Shown: positions 45,900 through 55,666 of the stretch, piece after piece | Layout of the letters: each line of letters opens with the position of its first letter | How positions within the stretch are numbered: the first letter of the stretch is position 1 | Origin: a candidate division WOR-1 bacterium RIFCSPLOWO2_02_FULL_46_20 | Lineage (GTDB): Bacteria > Margulisbacteria > WOR-1 > O2-12-FULL-45-9 | Assembly (NCBI GenBank): GCA_001771365.1 | Contig: METP01000046.1 | Span: 1-55,751, forward strand | Direction: 5' to 3' | Length of the DNA: 55,751 nucleotides | Position numbers and translations under genes: made by a program | The notes under the pieces: generated by a model | Told to the model about the DNA's origin: nothing | Database searches by the model: none | The model's input: only the letters and a program-made list of their open reading frames with translations

Positions 45900-46782
45900 C
45901 CGGCCCGCCCGTCGGCGAGGCAGGTAATAAAACCTCGAGAATCCGCTCCAAATCTTCTTTTGAATAATAGTTAATCTCGATTCGTCCCCGTTCTGGAGTG
46001 CCAAAAATCTTAACCCTAGTCCCCAATTGTGTGGTTAGGGTTTCAACCAGGGCATTGAGTTCTGTGTTCTGGGTATAAACCCTTTTGCGACCGCCTTTTT
46101 TAACTGCTGGTTTGTCCAGCGGCTTTCCGGTAACCAGTATTTCTACATCCCGGACGTTTAAGCCGTCCTTAACGATTTGTTTCCAAACCTCAAGCTGTCT
46201 GTTGGCGTCCTCAAGAGCCAGGAGAGGGCGAGCATGACCCAGGGATATCTCATCCATACGCAGGCTTACTTTAATTTTCTCCGGTAGCGATAGGATGCGC
46301 AGAAGATTGGTTATGGTCGAACGGCTTTTGCCGACCTTTTTAGCAACTTGATCTTGAGTCAGGCTAAAATCTTTGGTCAGTTGAGCATAACCTTCGGCTT
46401 CGTCCATAGGATTCAGGTCTTCCCGCTGCAGGTTTTCTATCAAGGCAAGCTCGAGTGATTGTTCATCGCTAAAATTCTTAATAATTGATGGAATAGTGGT
46501 TAAGCCAGCTATTTTGGAAGCCCTCAGGCGTCTTTCTCCAGCGATAAGCTCATATTTACCGTTTCTCATACGGGTTAAAATCGGCTCAATGATCCCTTGT
46601 TCCTTGATTGAATTAGCCAGCTCTTCTAATCTCTCTTTGGCAAAGGTGTGTCTGGGCTGCCGTGGATTTGCCACTATTTTGGCGATATCAATATTAATAA
46701 TTGTCCGGCCTCCGCTGAAAACTGAACCCTGAGGAATTAACGCGCCCAAGCCTTTCCCCAAACCTCTTTTTGCATTAACCAT
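45856..46782 (-). CDS. parB: chromosome partitioning protein ParB
   Basis: RQPRHTFAKERLEELANSIKEQGIIEPILTR; ELIAGERRLRASKIAG; HTH DQVAKKVGKSRSTITNLLRIL. Confidence 0.97.
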   Translation of the reverse strand: MVNAKRGLGKGLGALIPQGSVFSGGRTIINIDIAKIVANPRQPRHTFAKERLEELANSIKEQGIIEPILTRMRNGKYELIAGERRLRASKIAGLTTIPSIIKNFSDEQSLELALIENLQREDLNPMDEAEGYAQLTKDFSLTQDQVAKKVGKSRSTITNLLRILSLPEKIKVSLRMDEISLGHARPLLALEDANRQLEVWKQIVKDGLNVRDVEILVTGKPLDKPAVKKGGRKRVYTQNTELNALVETLTTQLGTRVKIFGTPERGRIEINYYSKEDLERILEVLLPASPTGGPAKVGPEAPLSPLPQ

Positions 46783-47536
46783 TATCCAGCACCTCCCGAC
46801 ATAAATTTTCGTAAGCCTCGGCTCCTTTGGATCCAGGATCGTAGAATATTATCGGCTGACCAAAACCGGGTGACTCGGCTAAACGGATGTTTCGCGGCAC
46901 AACCGTTTTAAAAACCTTATTGCCAAAGAATTTTCTGGCTTCCGCGGCCACTTGAGCAGAAAGGAGCGTGCGTGGATCAAACATAGTCAGCACAATTCCG
47001 CGAATCTTTAGCTCCGGATTGAGGTTCTCTCTGATAAGTTCAAGGGTTTTGTTTAATTGGCTGATCCCCTCCAGAGCGTAGTATTCGCACTGAATAGGGA
47101 TAATTACTTCATTAGCCGCGACCAGAGCATTGACGGTTAAAAGTGATAGAGAAGGAGGGCAGTCGATAATAATTGTTTCGTATCTATCTTGAATTAACGA
47201 AAGGGCCTGCTTGAGCTTGAATTCTCTTTCTTCGAGAGGGACCAACTCTACCTCGGCGCCGGCCAAGCGAGGAGTGGAAGGCAGGACATCAAGATTAGAA
47301 ATAGCGCTTTTTTGGATGACCTCTTCAACCGGGAACCCTTCTATTAAAACATCATATAAACAATTCTTGATGTTGGCGCGATCTATCCCTAAACCGACAG
47401 TGGCATTGCTTTGAGGATCAATATCTATCATCAGGATCTTTTTGCCAAAGGTGGCCAAATATGCGGCCAGATTAACTGTGGTGGTGGTTTTGCCAACTCC
47501 GCCTTTTTGGTTTACAACAGCGTAGGTGAGAGACAT
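46775..47536 (-). CDS. parA: chromosome partitioning ATPase ParA/Soj
   Basis: VVNQKGGVGKTTTTVNLAAYLA; DIDPQSNATVGLG; IIDCPPSLSLLTVNAL. Confidence 0.97.
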   Translation of the reverse strand: MSLTYAVVNQKGGVGKTTTTVNLAAYLATFGKKILMIDIDPQSNATVGLGIDRANIKNCLYDVLIEGFPVEEVIQKSAISNLDVLPSTPRLAGAEVELVPLEEREFKLKQALSLIQDRYETIIIDCPPSLSLLTVNALVAANEVIIPIQCEYYALEGISQLNKTLELIRENLNPELKIRGIVLTMFDPRTLLSAQVAAEARKFFGNKVFKTVVPRNIRLAESPGFGQPIIFYDPGSKGAEAYENLCREVLDNG

Positions 47537-47542
47537 AATCGC

Positions 47543-47548
47543 ATTATA
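47543..47548 (-). promoter_or_regulatory. -10 box TATAAT (extended, TGATATAAT) of parA
   Basis: 6 nt upstream of parA ATG. Confidence 0.55.
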
Positions 47549-48184
47549 TCACAGGGCATTTTTGTTGGCTACGCCGGCGCGGCGGGGGTACTTTGCCGGA
47601 GTAGGGGAAACTTTTTTAATAATGATTAGGGACCTGACGATGTCTGATCCGGGCAGTATTACTTTTTTGATCTCTTGGAGTTCTCCGCCCAATGTTTTGA
47701 TGGTGTTGGCCGCGACCTCAACTTCCGCTTCAACCTTATCTTCTTTGTAAGCGATAAACTGTCCGCCAACTTTTACAAAAGGAAGGCACAATTCGCTTAA
47801 GATGTTTAAATTTGCCACCGCGCGGGCAACTGCCAGATCAAAAGATTCTCTTTTATCTTTAGCGAGATCTTCCGCCCGCCCCCAAACGATGTCGACCCCC
47901 TTAAGATTTAATGTTGAAACAATGTGTTTCAGGAATTCTGTCTTTTTCTTGGTTGCTTCGAGCAGGGTGAGTTTTATTTCCGGGCAGACGATTTTTAACG
48001 GGATCCCCGGGAAACCCGCGCCTGTCCCTATGTCGATGACGGATTGCTTGGTCAAGCGGAGCGCTTGCCGCAGGGCCAATGAATCTTCAAAATGCTTAAT
48101 CTTTATCTCTTCCGACTTAGTAATAGCGGTGAGATTGAACTTCTTATTCCAGGCTAACAGCTCTTGTAAATAGACATCAAACAC
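47549..48184 (-). CDS. rsmG: 16S rRNA (guanine527-N7)-methyltransferase RsmG
   Basis: LLAWNKKFNLTAI; IDIGTGAGFPGIPLKI; VARAVANLNILSEL. Confidence 0.95.
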   Translation of the reverse strand: MFDVYLQELLAWNKKFNLTAITKSEEIKIKHFEDSLALRQALRLTKQSVIDIGTGAGFPGIPLKIVCPEIKLTLLEATKKKTEFLKHIVSTLNLKGVDIVWGRAEDLAKDKRESFDLAVARAVANLNILSELCLPFVKVGGQFIAYKEDKVEAEVEVAANTIKTLGGELQEIKKVILPGSDIVRSLIIIKKVSPTPAKYPRRAGVANKNAL

Positions 48185-49890
48185 TAGAAGGCTTGGCCAA
48201 TTGAAAAGTGCATAATCCCCTCGCCAAAGGTCTTGCCGCCGGGTACGCCATAATCAAGGCGGATTGGTCCAAGGGGGGTGTTAACACGAACCCCCGGGCC
48301 CCAGCCGGAAATAAAGTTGCTGATGACCGGAGAACCTGTATTCCAGGCGTTACCCCAGTCTACAAAGAAAACGCCCTGGAAAAGCTCAGAAAAATCAAGA
48401 CGATATTCAGCATTGATAATGAATTTGCGGTTACCGCTCTTGGCGGCGGCATCTGTAATATAATATCCGCGCACGGTGTTGGCTCCGCCAGCCCAATATT
48501 TTTCTCCGACCGGAATATCGCCTATGCCGACGCCTCCGCCGGCGTGTAAGGCGATGACCTGATTTTCTCGCACAGAATAATAGTGGTTGAAATCAGCTCC
48601 CAATTTGAAAAATGTCGAGATACTGCTGCTGTATTTCCAGCCCTGTTTTATTGAGTAGGAGTAAAAGACCCCCTTTTTGGGGTTGAGCCAAAAATCACGA
48701 ATGTCATACGATAAGGTGAGGCCAACAGTGTCTGCTTGATAAGCCTCAAAAGAGGAAGCGCTGCGGGGAGAGACAAGTTCGCTACCGATAGTTCCGGTAA
48801 GATTGTAATAGCCAAAGAGAGGTTTGCCCAGGGAAACATCAAATCCATTATACACGGCATCCTGTTCGGTTAAGTAAATATCGCGGCCAATAGTTAACCA
48901 TCTTCTAAAAGAAAAAGCCGCGTGATCGCCTAATTTATCCGGGAGAAACCAGGGATTGGTATATTTAAACTGGTAGGTGGATAATTCCTGGCCGGCTTGG
49001 CCGCGGATCATCAGGCCTTGGGCCGTGCCTAGAAGATTGTTGATGGAAAGATCCAGAAAACCGAACCAACCTTCTCTTTCGCCAAAGCCGCCTCCAAAAT
49101 TGATAGTACTGGTGCGGCTCTCGCTAATTTTTAACAAAATAACTACTTTGTTGGGAGTGCTGCCGGCTTCAAAATTAGGGGTTACTTCGGAAAAGAACCC
49201 CAAATTAAAAATTCGGCGCAGATCTTCCTTAAGCGTTTTCTCGTTGAAGACGGTTCCGGGCTTAATATTGAACTCTCTTAGGATAACATAATCCTTGGTG
49301 GATTCGTTCCCTTCCAGTTTTATGGCTTCGACCACGCCTTCAGTGATTTTAAAGTTTAAGGTGTTGCTCTCCTGGTCCGTTTCAACATCCACTACCCGGG
49401 CTAAAGAATAACCCTTGTCTTTGTAAAGTAGATTAACCTTCTCAATGTCTTTTTGCATGCTGGTAAAATTGAGAATCTCACCTTTTTTGGTGGCAATCAG
49501 GTCAAGTATTTCGGCGGTGGAATAAACAGTATTGCCGGAAATGACTATGTTGTTGATTTTTGGATTTTCAGCCACTTGGAAAATTACCTTAGTTCCGCCA
49601 GGGGCATCCGTGAAGGCCACAGAGACATCGGAAAAGTAGCCTAGCGCGTATATTGCCTTAAGATCACCTTTTATTTTTTCCTGGAGCAAGCTGTCGCCAA
49701 TGCGGCTGAAGACCACGTTTATGATTTCCTGCTCAGGAATCAATTTGTTGCCCGTAACTTCGATTACGGCAATGGTGGAAGATACGTCGACATTGCCAAA
49801 TTGTTTGTCCAGGGTGCGGAAGGTTTGGGCTTCGGCAGAAAATCCCAGGAACAAAGCTCCAAGAATAAAACAAAACCCAATATTTTTCAT
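48184..49890 (-). CDS. BamA/TamA-type outer membrane assembly protein
   Basis: Signal peptide, three POTRA-like repeats, C-terminal Omp85 barrel (GGANTVRGYY). Confidence 0.93.
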   Translation of the reverse strand: MKNIGFCFILGALFLGFSAEAQTFRTLDKQFGNVDVSSTIAVIEVTGNKLIPEQEIINVVFSRIGDSLLQEKIKGDLKAIYALGYFSDVSVAFTDAPGGTKVIFQVAENPKINNIVISGNTVYSTAEILDLIATKKGEILNFTSMQKDIEKVNLLYKDKGYSLARVVDVETDQESNTLNFKITEGVVEAIKLEGNESTKDYVILREFNIKPGTVFNEKTLKEDLRRIFNLGFFSEVTPNFEAGSTPNKVVILLKISESRTSTINFGGGFGEREGWFGFLDLSINNLLGTAQGLMIRGQAGQELSTYQFKYTNPWFLPDKLGDHAAFSFRRWLTIGRDIYLTEQDAVYNGFDVSLGKPLFGYYNLTGTIGSELVSPRSASSFEAYQADTVGLTLSYDIRDFWLNPKKGVFYSYSIKQGWKYSSSISTFFKLGADFNHYYSVRENQVIALHAGGGVGIGDIPVGEKYWAGGANTVRGYYITDAAAKSGNRKFIINAEYRLDFSELFQGVFFVDWGNAWNTGSPVISNFISGWGPGVRVNTPLGPIRLDYGVPGGKTFGEGIMHFSIGQAF

Positions 49891-49905
49891 TGTGTTACTT
49901 CCTTT

Positions 49906-52900
49906 TTACCAAAAAGAAAAACCAACCTGAAGAGTCATTTTTTGGTAGCCTATATTATCTTCCAGGTTGGGTGGTTCCCGGTAATATATTATAGACCAAA
50001 TGGGGTTTAATTTATAGGTTAGTTTATAGTTTAACTTGTTCTCATTTTCAAAGCCGGAAGCAAATTGCAAATAATTAACATCAATGAAAAATTTGTCGAA
50101 AAACCCCTTGGCAAAACCGACCCGCCAATCTGGTTTGGCGATAATCAGTCCGCTGGTTTCCGTAACTCCCATGGCTTGGCGCACAGTTTTGCCTACATTG
50201 TATTCCAGGGTCAGGCTCTCGAGGCCAAGCCGATGCTCCAGCTCACGTTCAATCCCGCGAAAAAGTAGGGTTTGGAGACGACTGCTCAGATAGTCAGCAA
50301 CAACAACGTTTGTGTCGATAGTTTCATCCTGGCTTACCCCGGTTAGAGATCTGATGAAGTCCGGCAGCAGCATTACTTTTATGTCTTGTTCGCTGTGACC
50401 AGCCGGGACCATCTCGCTGGGTGTTTTGGTCGTATCTTCGCTAAAACTATAAAAGCTGGTTTTTAAGCCGCGCTCTTTTTCTGCCGCTCCAATTACCCCT
50501 TGAAGATAAGAAAGAATAATTACTTTCTTGTCGACAGTTTCACCGCTGGCATCTTCCTCGGTGTTTTCCACCTCTACTTTAGCCACTATGGTTACGTCAG
50601 GCATGACCCCTTCTTTTCCAGACTCCCCGGTAAAGCGAGCGAGGTTGTCTTTCCTTTTTTCCGCATCGTAGGGAAAGAAACTTTTTTGCTGTTCGTTGGA
50701 TAACAAGGTAAATTCACGGTTAAAAATATTAACCGTCCCCCGCTTTAAGAAGATTTTTCCCTTTAAAGAAGGAGCCAGCAGATCTCCGGTAATCTTTAAC
50801 TCCTGGCCGATCATCTCTAGATTCATAAAAATATTGCTTAGATCCAAAGTATTAACATCTCCCATGATCGCGTAGACGTTTTTGTTCAGGTTGATGGATA
50901 AATCCAGCCTAAGTGGCAGCTTTTTCTCGTTGCCCCCTTTTTTTTGGGATAAGCTGATAATAGCATCGTCGATATTAATTTTTCCGGTCAACAGGGGAGC
51001 CCGGCTAAAGTTAAAATATAATGGACCGGTAAGCCGGGCTGCTTCTATTTCAACCTTTCCGTTATAAAGATTTGGCAAATCAATGTTTAAAACGGTTGGC
51101 GCAAAGTTTAAATCGAGAGAAACACTTGGCTGGTTTTCCAAGATATGTTTAAGGTCAATTGTCCCGGCTATGGACAGAGGGTTGTAATAATGTTTTGACG
51201 TTTTGCCCAGCCAAAAGCCGGTTAGGGATTTGATTTCCAGCAGCCCGTTTTTGATTTTGGCTTCTCCGCTGATTTCTTGAATCGCCGCGTCGATTGCTTT
51301 GACGTACAAGGCGGATTTATTAAGAAAAACTTTCCCGTCAATTTTTGGTTCGGCAAAATTGCCGCTAAGTGTGGCGTCAACAGAGGCTTTGCCTTCAATC
51401 CATTTTATTTGGTCGGTAAATAGATTAAGCATGCCAATGGCATTGTCTTTTAGGGCAACTTTCAGGTTGATTTTGCCCTGGGGGGGGAGGGTGATATCTC
51501 CAGAAATGTTGGAAGTGTTGTCACCCTCAACCACCGAAAGATTCTCGATGAAGATAAGATTGTTTTTTTTGCTCATGGCGAGCGCGAGTTGGTCAAAGTA
51601 AACGCCCGCCATAGTTACCTTGTTCCCGCTTAAGGTGCCGGAAAAATTTGGATTCTTAATTGAGCCGTCCACAACCGCATCCAGATTAATGGTGCCTTTG
51701 AATTCCTGGTCAAAAAGTACCTTCATGCTGCTAAAAGGCATGTTTTTGGCAGAGACGGTTAAATCAAGGGTGTTGTCAAAGCCATAATGGCCACGAGTTA
51801 ATAATTTACCGTTATCTTTTGTTAACTCGAGCATGTTTATCGTTACTTTCTCGTTGGCCAGGGAGGCCTTGGCCCTTAAGGAGTCGAAGGTGAAATTTCT
51901 GAAATAGCCATTTTTAACTTCGCCGGCAAATTTGCCGGAAATGTTTTTAATTTTACCCTGCAGAGAAATATTGCCAAATAAATTTCCCCCAAAGATGTTT
52001 TTTTGTCGGGCAGTTTCTGCTTGTTTGGTCACGGCAAACAGGTCTTGCCAGTCATTTAGGAAGTTTTTTTCTTCTGGCTTGTCCGAGTAAAGTAAAAAGC
52101 TGTGCTGGCGGACAAAATTTTGAATTGTCGGCATGACCAGGGAGGCAAAACTGATTTTTGTCTTTTCTCCGGCAGTTTTCGTTGAAAATCTGCGGGCTAT
52201 TTCGCTTTGGATCTCTTCCCCCATGGTGATAAGGTAGGAAATATCTGCCCCCATAATCTTTAGGGTAAGGTTAAGCTCACTCTCCAGCGGTTGATTCTTT
52301 TGCAAGGAAGCCAAGTCTAGATCACCTAAGGCGGCAAAGTTATCCTGGTTTCTTGAAACGCGCAGCGGTTCGATCAAAGTAAGTTTGTTCTGGTCATACT
52401 TTAGGCTGCCTTGAACGCTATCAAAATTAATACGGTTGAAGCGGAATCCTTGCAGCCAAAAACTGGTGGTTGCGACAGGTTGGTCGGTGGTTCCTTCAAG
52501 AATAAGGGTTAAGCCAAATTTGCCCTGGAGTAAGCCATACTTGTGAGTGAGTTTTCTAAAGTCGTAAGCATCTATTGTTCCCTGGATGCTCCCATTGATT
52601 TTGTCGTCTTTTTCGTATGTCAGGTCAAGAGAGAGGTTGGATTTTGGGGTTATCAGGGAGCCTTGCAGAGAATTTATGCGTCCGTCTTTCCAGAAAAAAT
52701 CTATTTGGCTTTTGGAGATCGGGACTTCGGCTATATGTACGTTGTGCAGCTTAATTGTTCCTGAGGCGTCAAGGTCAAACAGGGAATCAACCGAGGTTAT
52801 GTTCAAAAGCTGGCCGGTAATTTTTATGTCGATGTCAGAGGGGCCGATAGGGTCTTTGGCATCTTCGGGCAAGAGATGGTTTAAAATCTTTAAATCTTCC

Positions 52901-54804
52901 AGGTTTATTCTTTCCCCTTTGATCTCTAATTTAGTGGGGCAACCGATTCCTGTTTGTCCTGAAGCTTGAAGAATAGACTTGTTTTTAATAAAAAGCAGGT
53001 TTTCGACCTGGATTAATCCATCTTTCACCTTAAGCCTGCCTTGAGCCAGGTCAAATTCTTGCTCACCAATTTTACCTTCCGCCAGGCTGACCTCGCCGGA
53101 AGCGGTCAAGTGTTTTAGGGGGGCGGCCAGGAATTGGTCGTCCAGTTTCCAGCTCATGTTTCCTTCGAACAGGTTAATCGTGGCTTGCATTTTTCCCAGT
53201 AGCCCCTTTCCGGAAAGTGCAATTCCCTGAGCCCCGGCTTTGACGTCAAAATTTAAATCACCGGTTATTTTACCGGAGGCAATAATAGAGGCTGTTTTTG
53301 ATGTGGCAGATAGGTTCTCCAATTCCAGATCGCCGTCTTTAACAGAAAAGCTGGAGTGGAGGGTATCTACAGGTTGGCCAAACAACATGGCTCTGGTCAG
53401 TTTGGTCTGAAGAATACCTTTGAGCTGGGATATGGGGCCGGATAGAGTTAACTCGCCCGCAGCTTGCCCCTCAATGCCGGGCGCATTTTGCGAAAGATTG
53501 GCAAGATTAAGATGCGCCAACTGCGCGGTAAGGGTCAAAAGCGGCAGGTGAGCGGTAAAATCAATTTTGCCATCACCGTTTATTTCCCCTTTATACAGAT
53601 TAAGGCTTATGTTATTGATTTCGAGCAATTTATCTTTAAACGCAATTAAGCACTGCCCAGAAAGGGCTTGTCCATAGAACTTAGCTTCTTTTAGATCTAT
53701 CTGGCCGCTTATTTTGGGGGAGGAAAAATCTCCTTTGAGTGAAAAAACCGCGCTGGCAAATCCTTTTAGGTCCAGGCTTCTGGTCTCTGGCAGAAAAGCG
53801 GTGAATATGTTGAGAGGGGTTTCCGCGAGGCTAATTCTAAAGTCTAGGTTTTGCTTGGTAAAATCAACCAGACGGCCATCTATTTTGACGGGTAAACCGT
53901 TGATTTCCGTGCTAAGATTCTTTAGAGCGAAACCTTCTTCAATAATGGTCGCGCTGCCAAAAGTTTTGTCAATTTTATATTTACCAAATCGGGCGCTGCC
54001 GTTATAAATAGATAATTCGCCAAAAACAGACAAGGGCCAACCTTTTAATTGTGGATTTGTCAATGTCATCGATAGGTCGGCTTGCCCTCCGGTAATTGTA
54101 AAAGTAGGATTATTTAGAACATAATCTCCCCACTTTTTCAGGTCAACTTTATTTGTATTGATGTCTATGGAATATTTACCCGTCTTATAATTGCTGTAGC
54201 CGGAAACGCTGATAGAGGTCGGCACATATTTTTCCTGGATGTTGCCCAAAAGTCTTATGGAGATCTTGCCATTTTTCTCGAAGCCGAGCCCTCCGTTAAT
54301 TCCCGCTACTTTTTGGGAGAAGGTTTGTTTTTTCTTATTAAAACCGAGCTGGTCTTCGTAGTGGGCGGCGCAGTTTTTAAAAATAATTTTAGCCAGGAAC
54401 GGAGGTGGGGGTGGGGCGCCCGGATCTGCCTTCGGCAGAAAATTTAATACATTAATTTTGTTGTCTTTATCCCTGATTATGGCAAATTCCGCTTCTTCAA
54501 TGGTAATCCTGGAAATAGCGGGAACTACATCTTTTTTATAGGCAAACTCCACCGGATTGAAATTTACATATATTTTTTTGGCGTGAGCAAAATTGGGCAC
54601 AACGACGTCGTGAAAAACAATCTGGCCGACGATTATTCCCTCTGTCTTGCCGATCTTAACCTTTGTTTTGAAGGCTTGTTCGAGCCCTTTGACGGTTTCG
54701 CTCTTGATTTTGCCGTAAACCGAATCTCGCCAATCTGCGGGAGAAAAGGCGGAAGAAAAAAGCGAAAGAGTAATTAAGCCAAAAAGCAGGGCGATTTTTT
54801 TCAT
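49906..54804 (-). CDS. TamB/DUF490 family translocation-assembly protein
   Basis: 1632 aa, signal peptide, repetitive beta-rich AsmA/TamB repeats, C-terminal DUF490 region ending MTLQVGFSFW. Confidence 0.9.
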   Translation of the reverse strand: MKKIALLFGLITLSLFSSAFSPADWRDSVYGKIKSETVKGLEQAFKTKVKIGKTEGIIVGQIVFHDVVVPNFAHAKKIYVNFNPVEFAYKKDVVPAISRITIEEAEFAIIRDKDNKINVLNFLPKADPGAPPPPPFLAKIIFKNCAAHYEDQLGFNKKKQTFSQKVAGINGGLGFEKNGKISIRLLGNIQEKYVPTSISVSGYSNYKTGKYSIDINTNKVDLKKWGDYVLNNPTFTITGGQADLSMTLTNPQLKGWPLSVFGELSIYNGSARFGKYKIDKTFGSATIIEEGFALKNLSTEINGLPVKIDGRLVDFTKQNLDFRISLAETPLNIFTAFLPETRSLDLKGFASAVFSLKGDFSSPKISGQIDLKEAKFYGQALSGQCLIAFKDKLLEINNISLNLYKGEINGDGKIDFTAHLPLLTLTAQLAHLNLANLSQNAPGIEGQAAGELTLSGPISQLKGILQTKLTRAMLFGQPVDTLHSSFSVKDGDLELENLSATSKTASIIASGKITGDLNFDVKAGAQGIALSGKGLLGKMQATINLFEGNMSWKLDDQFLAAPLKHLTASGEVSLAEGKIGEQEFDLAQGRLKVKDGLIQVENLLFIKNKSILQASGQTGIGCPTKLEIKGERINLEDLKILNHLLPEDAKDPIGPSDIDIKITGQLLNITSVDSLFDLDASGTIKLHNVHIAEVPISKSQIDFFWKDGRINSLQGSLITPKSNLSLDLTYEKDDKINGSIQGTIDAYDFRKLTHKYGLLQGKFGLTLILEGTTDQPVATTSFWLQGFRFNRINFDSVQGSLKYDQNKLTLIEPLRVSRNQDNFAALGDLDLASLQKNQPLESELNLTLKIMGADISYLITMGEEIQSEIARRFSTKTAGEKTKISFASLVMPTIQNFVRQHSFLLYSDKPEEKNFLNDWQDLFAVTKQAETARQKNIFGGNLFGNISLQGKIKNISGKFAGEVKNGYFRNFTFDSLRAKASLANEKVTINMLELTKDNGKLLTRGHYGFDNTLDLTVSAKNMPFSSMKVLFDQEFKGTINLDAVVDGSIKNPNFSGTLSGNKVTMAGVYFDQLALAMSKKNNLIFIENLSVVEGDNTSNISGDITLPPQGKINLKVALKDNAIGMLNLFTDQIKWIEGKASVDATLSGNFAEPKIDGKVFLNKSALYVKAIDAAIQEISGEAKIKNGLLEIKSLTGFWLGKTSKHYYNPLSIAGTIDLKHILENQPSVSLDLNFAPTVLNIDLPNLYNGKVEIEAARLTGPLYFNFSRAPLLTGKINIDDAIISLSQKKGGNEKKLPLRLDLSINLNKNVYAIMGDVNTLDLSNIFMNLEMIGQELKITGDLLAPSLKGKIFLKRGTVNIFNREFTLLSNEQQKSFFPYDAEKRKDNLARFTGESGKEGVMPDVTIVAKVEVENTEEDASGETVDKKVIILSYLQGVIGAAEKERGLKTSFYSFSEDTTKTPSEMVPAGHSEQDIKVMLLPDFIRSLTGVSQDETIDTNVVVADYLSSRLQTLLFRGIERELEHRLGLESLTLEYNVGKTVRQAMGVTETSGLIIAKPDWRVGFAKGFFDKFFIDVNYLQFASGFENENKLNYKLTYKLNPIWSIIYYREPPNLEDNIGYQKMTLQVGFSFW

Positions 54805-54834
54805 GGTCTTAAAGATAAATATAACTTATGACCA

Positions 54835-54870
54835 CAAAAAAAGCAACCCCGACGAAAAGTCAGGGTTGCT
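54835..54870 (-). terminator. rho-independent terminator downstream of lipoprotein gene
   Basis: Minus strand AGCAACCCTGAC-TTTTC-GTCGGGGTTGCT-TTTTTTT. Confidence 0.85.
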
Positions 54871-54888
54871 TCTGTTTTAGAGAAATAA

Positions 54889-55638
54889 TTAAAGAGAGCT
54901 GGCTGTGGCGCTGCCGTCAGTCAGATTTAAGGTATAAGTGCCTGTAGCGCCTGATGTAAAAGTCAGGGTGGCCGAGGAGGTGCCATCATATGTCACGGTG
55001 CCAGCCACCGTTTCTCCATCGATGTTAACAGAGAAGGAAGCTGAGCCAGTTGGATAAATAGCGCCCAGAGTAAGATTTGCATAAGTCAAGGTTACCGTAT
55101 AACTGGTTCCGCTGGAGGTGGCTGTGTAGGTTAGCGGTCCGTTTATCTTTTTGTTGGTAGATGAGTTGTAGTTTAAAAACTGAAGCGGGGCGGAGGTGCT
55201 GGTCCCCAAGCTCATTGAAAAAGACAATAGGGCAGAGGTGACCTCCAGTGAAGTGTAGGTTTCAAGGGTGCTTATCGTAGAGCTGGTCGCGGCAGCTAAT
55301 GAAGCTTCAGTTGTGAGCTCGTTGGCGTTGGTGTCATACATCCTGAATCTATAAGCATAAGAATAGTTGTCCTTGGAGGTTGAATCAACTGCCGTCCACC
55401 AACCGCTTACGCGCGTCGGTGTTACGGCGCTGGCTTTCACTCCATTGCCTGCGACGCCTTTCAGGCCGGTAATGTTATCATCGATTCCCAGCCCTATCAC
55501 ACCAATGTTACCAACGTTCCCGGCCAGGGTTGCAGCTGGAACGGTTGGGGTGGCTGAGGTTGAACTAGTGGATGCACCACAACCCATTATAAACATTCCG
55601 GCAATCAGGACAAGGGATAAAATGATAAATTTTTTCAT
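54889..55638 (-). CDS. Ser/Thr-rich lipoprotein
   Basis: MKKFIILSLVLIAGMFIMGCGAS lipobox; beta-rich repeats; SD-like region before ATG 55638. Confidence 0.75.
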   Translation of the reverse strand: MKKFIILSLVLIAGMFIMGCGASTSSTSATPTVPAATLAGNVGNIGVIGLGIDDNITGLKGVAGNGVKASAVTPTRVSGWWTAVDSTSKDNYSYAYRFRMYDTNANELTTEASLAAATSSTISTLETYTSLEVTSALLSFSMSLGTSTSAPLQFLNYNSSTNKKINGPLTYTATSSGTSYTVTLTYANLTLGAIYPTGSASFSVNIDGETVAGTVTYDGTSSATLTFTSGATGTYTLNLTDGSATASSL

Positions 55639-55666
55639 ATTTCTTTCCTCCTCTCCTCGGTTCATC

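Noticed and set aside
47915-47931. TGAAACA-ATG-TGTTTCA near parAB, a parS-like palindrome
   Set aside because: Half-sites are in the reverse order to TGTTTCACGTGAAACA and lie within conserved rsmG coding sequence; I found no convincing parS in the window.
51480-51487. G8/C8 homopolymer in tamB, and G7 in tlyA (24411 region)
   Set aside because: Isolated short tracts in long conserved genes; weak evidence for phase variation compared with the two tracts in 26837-27781.
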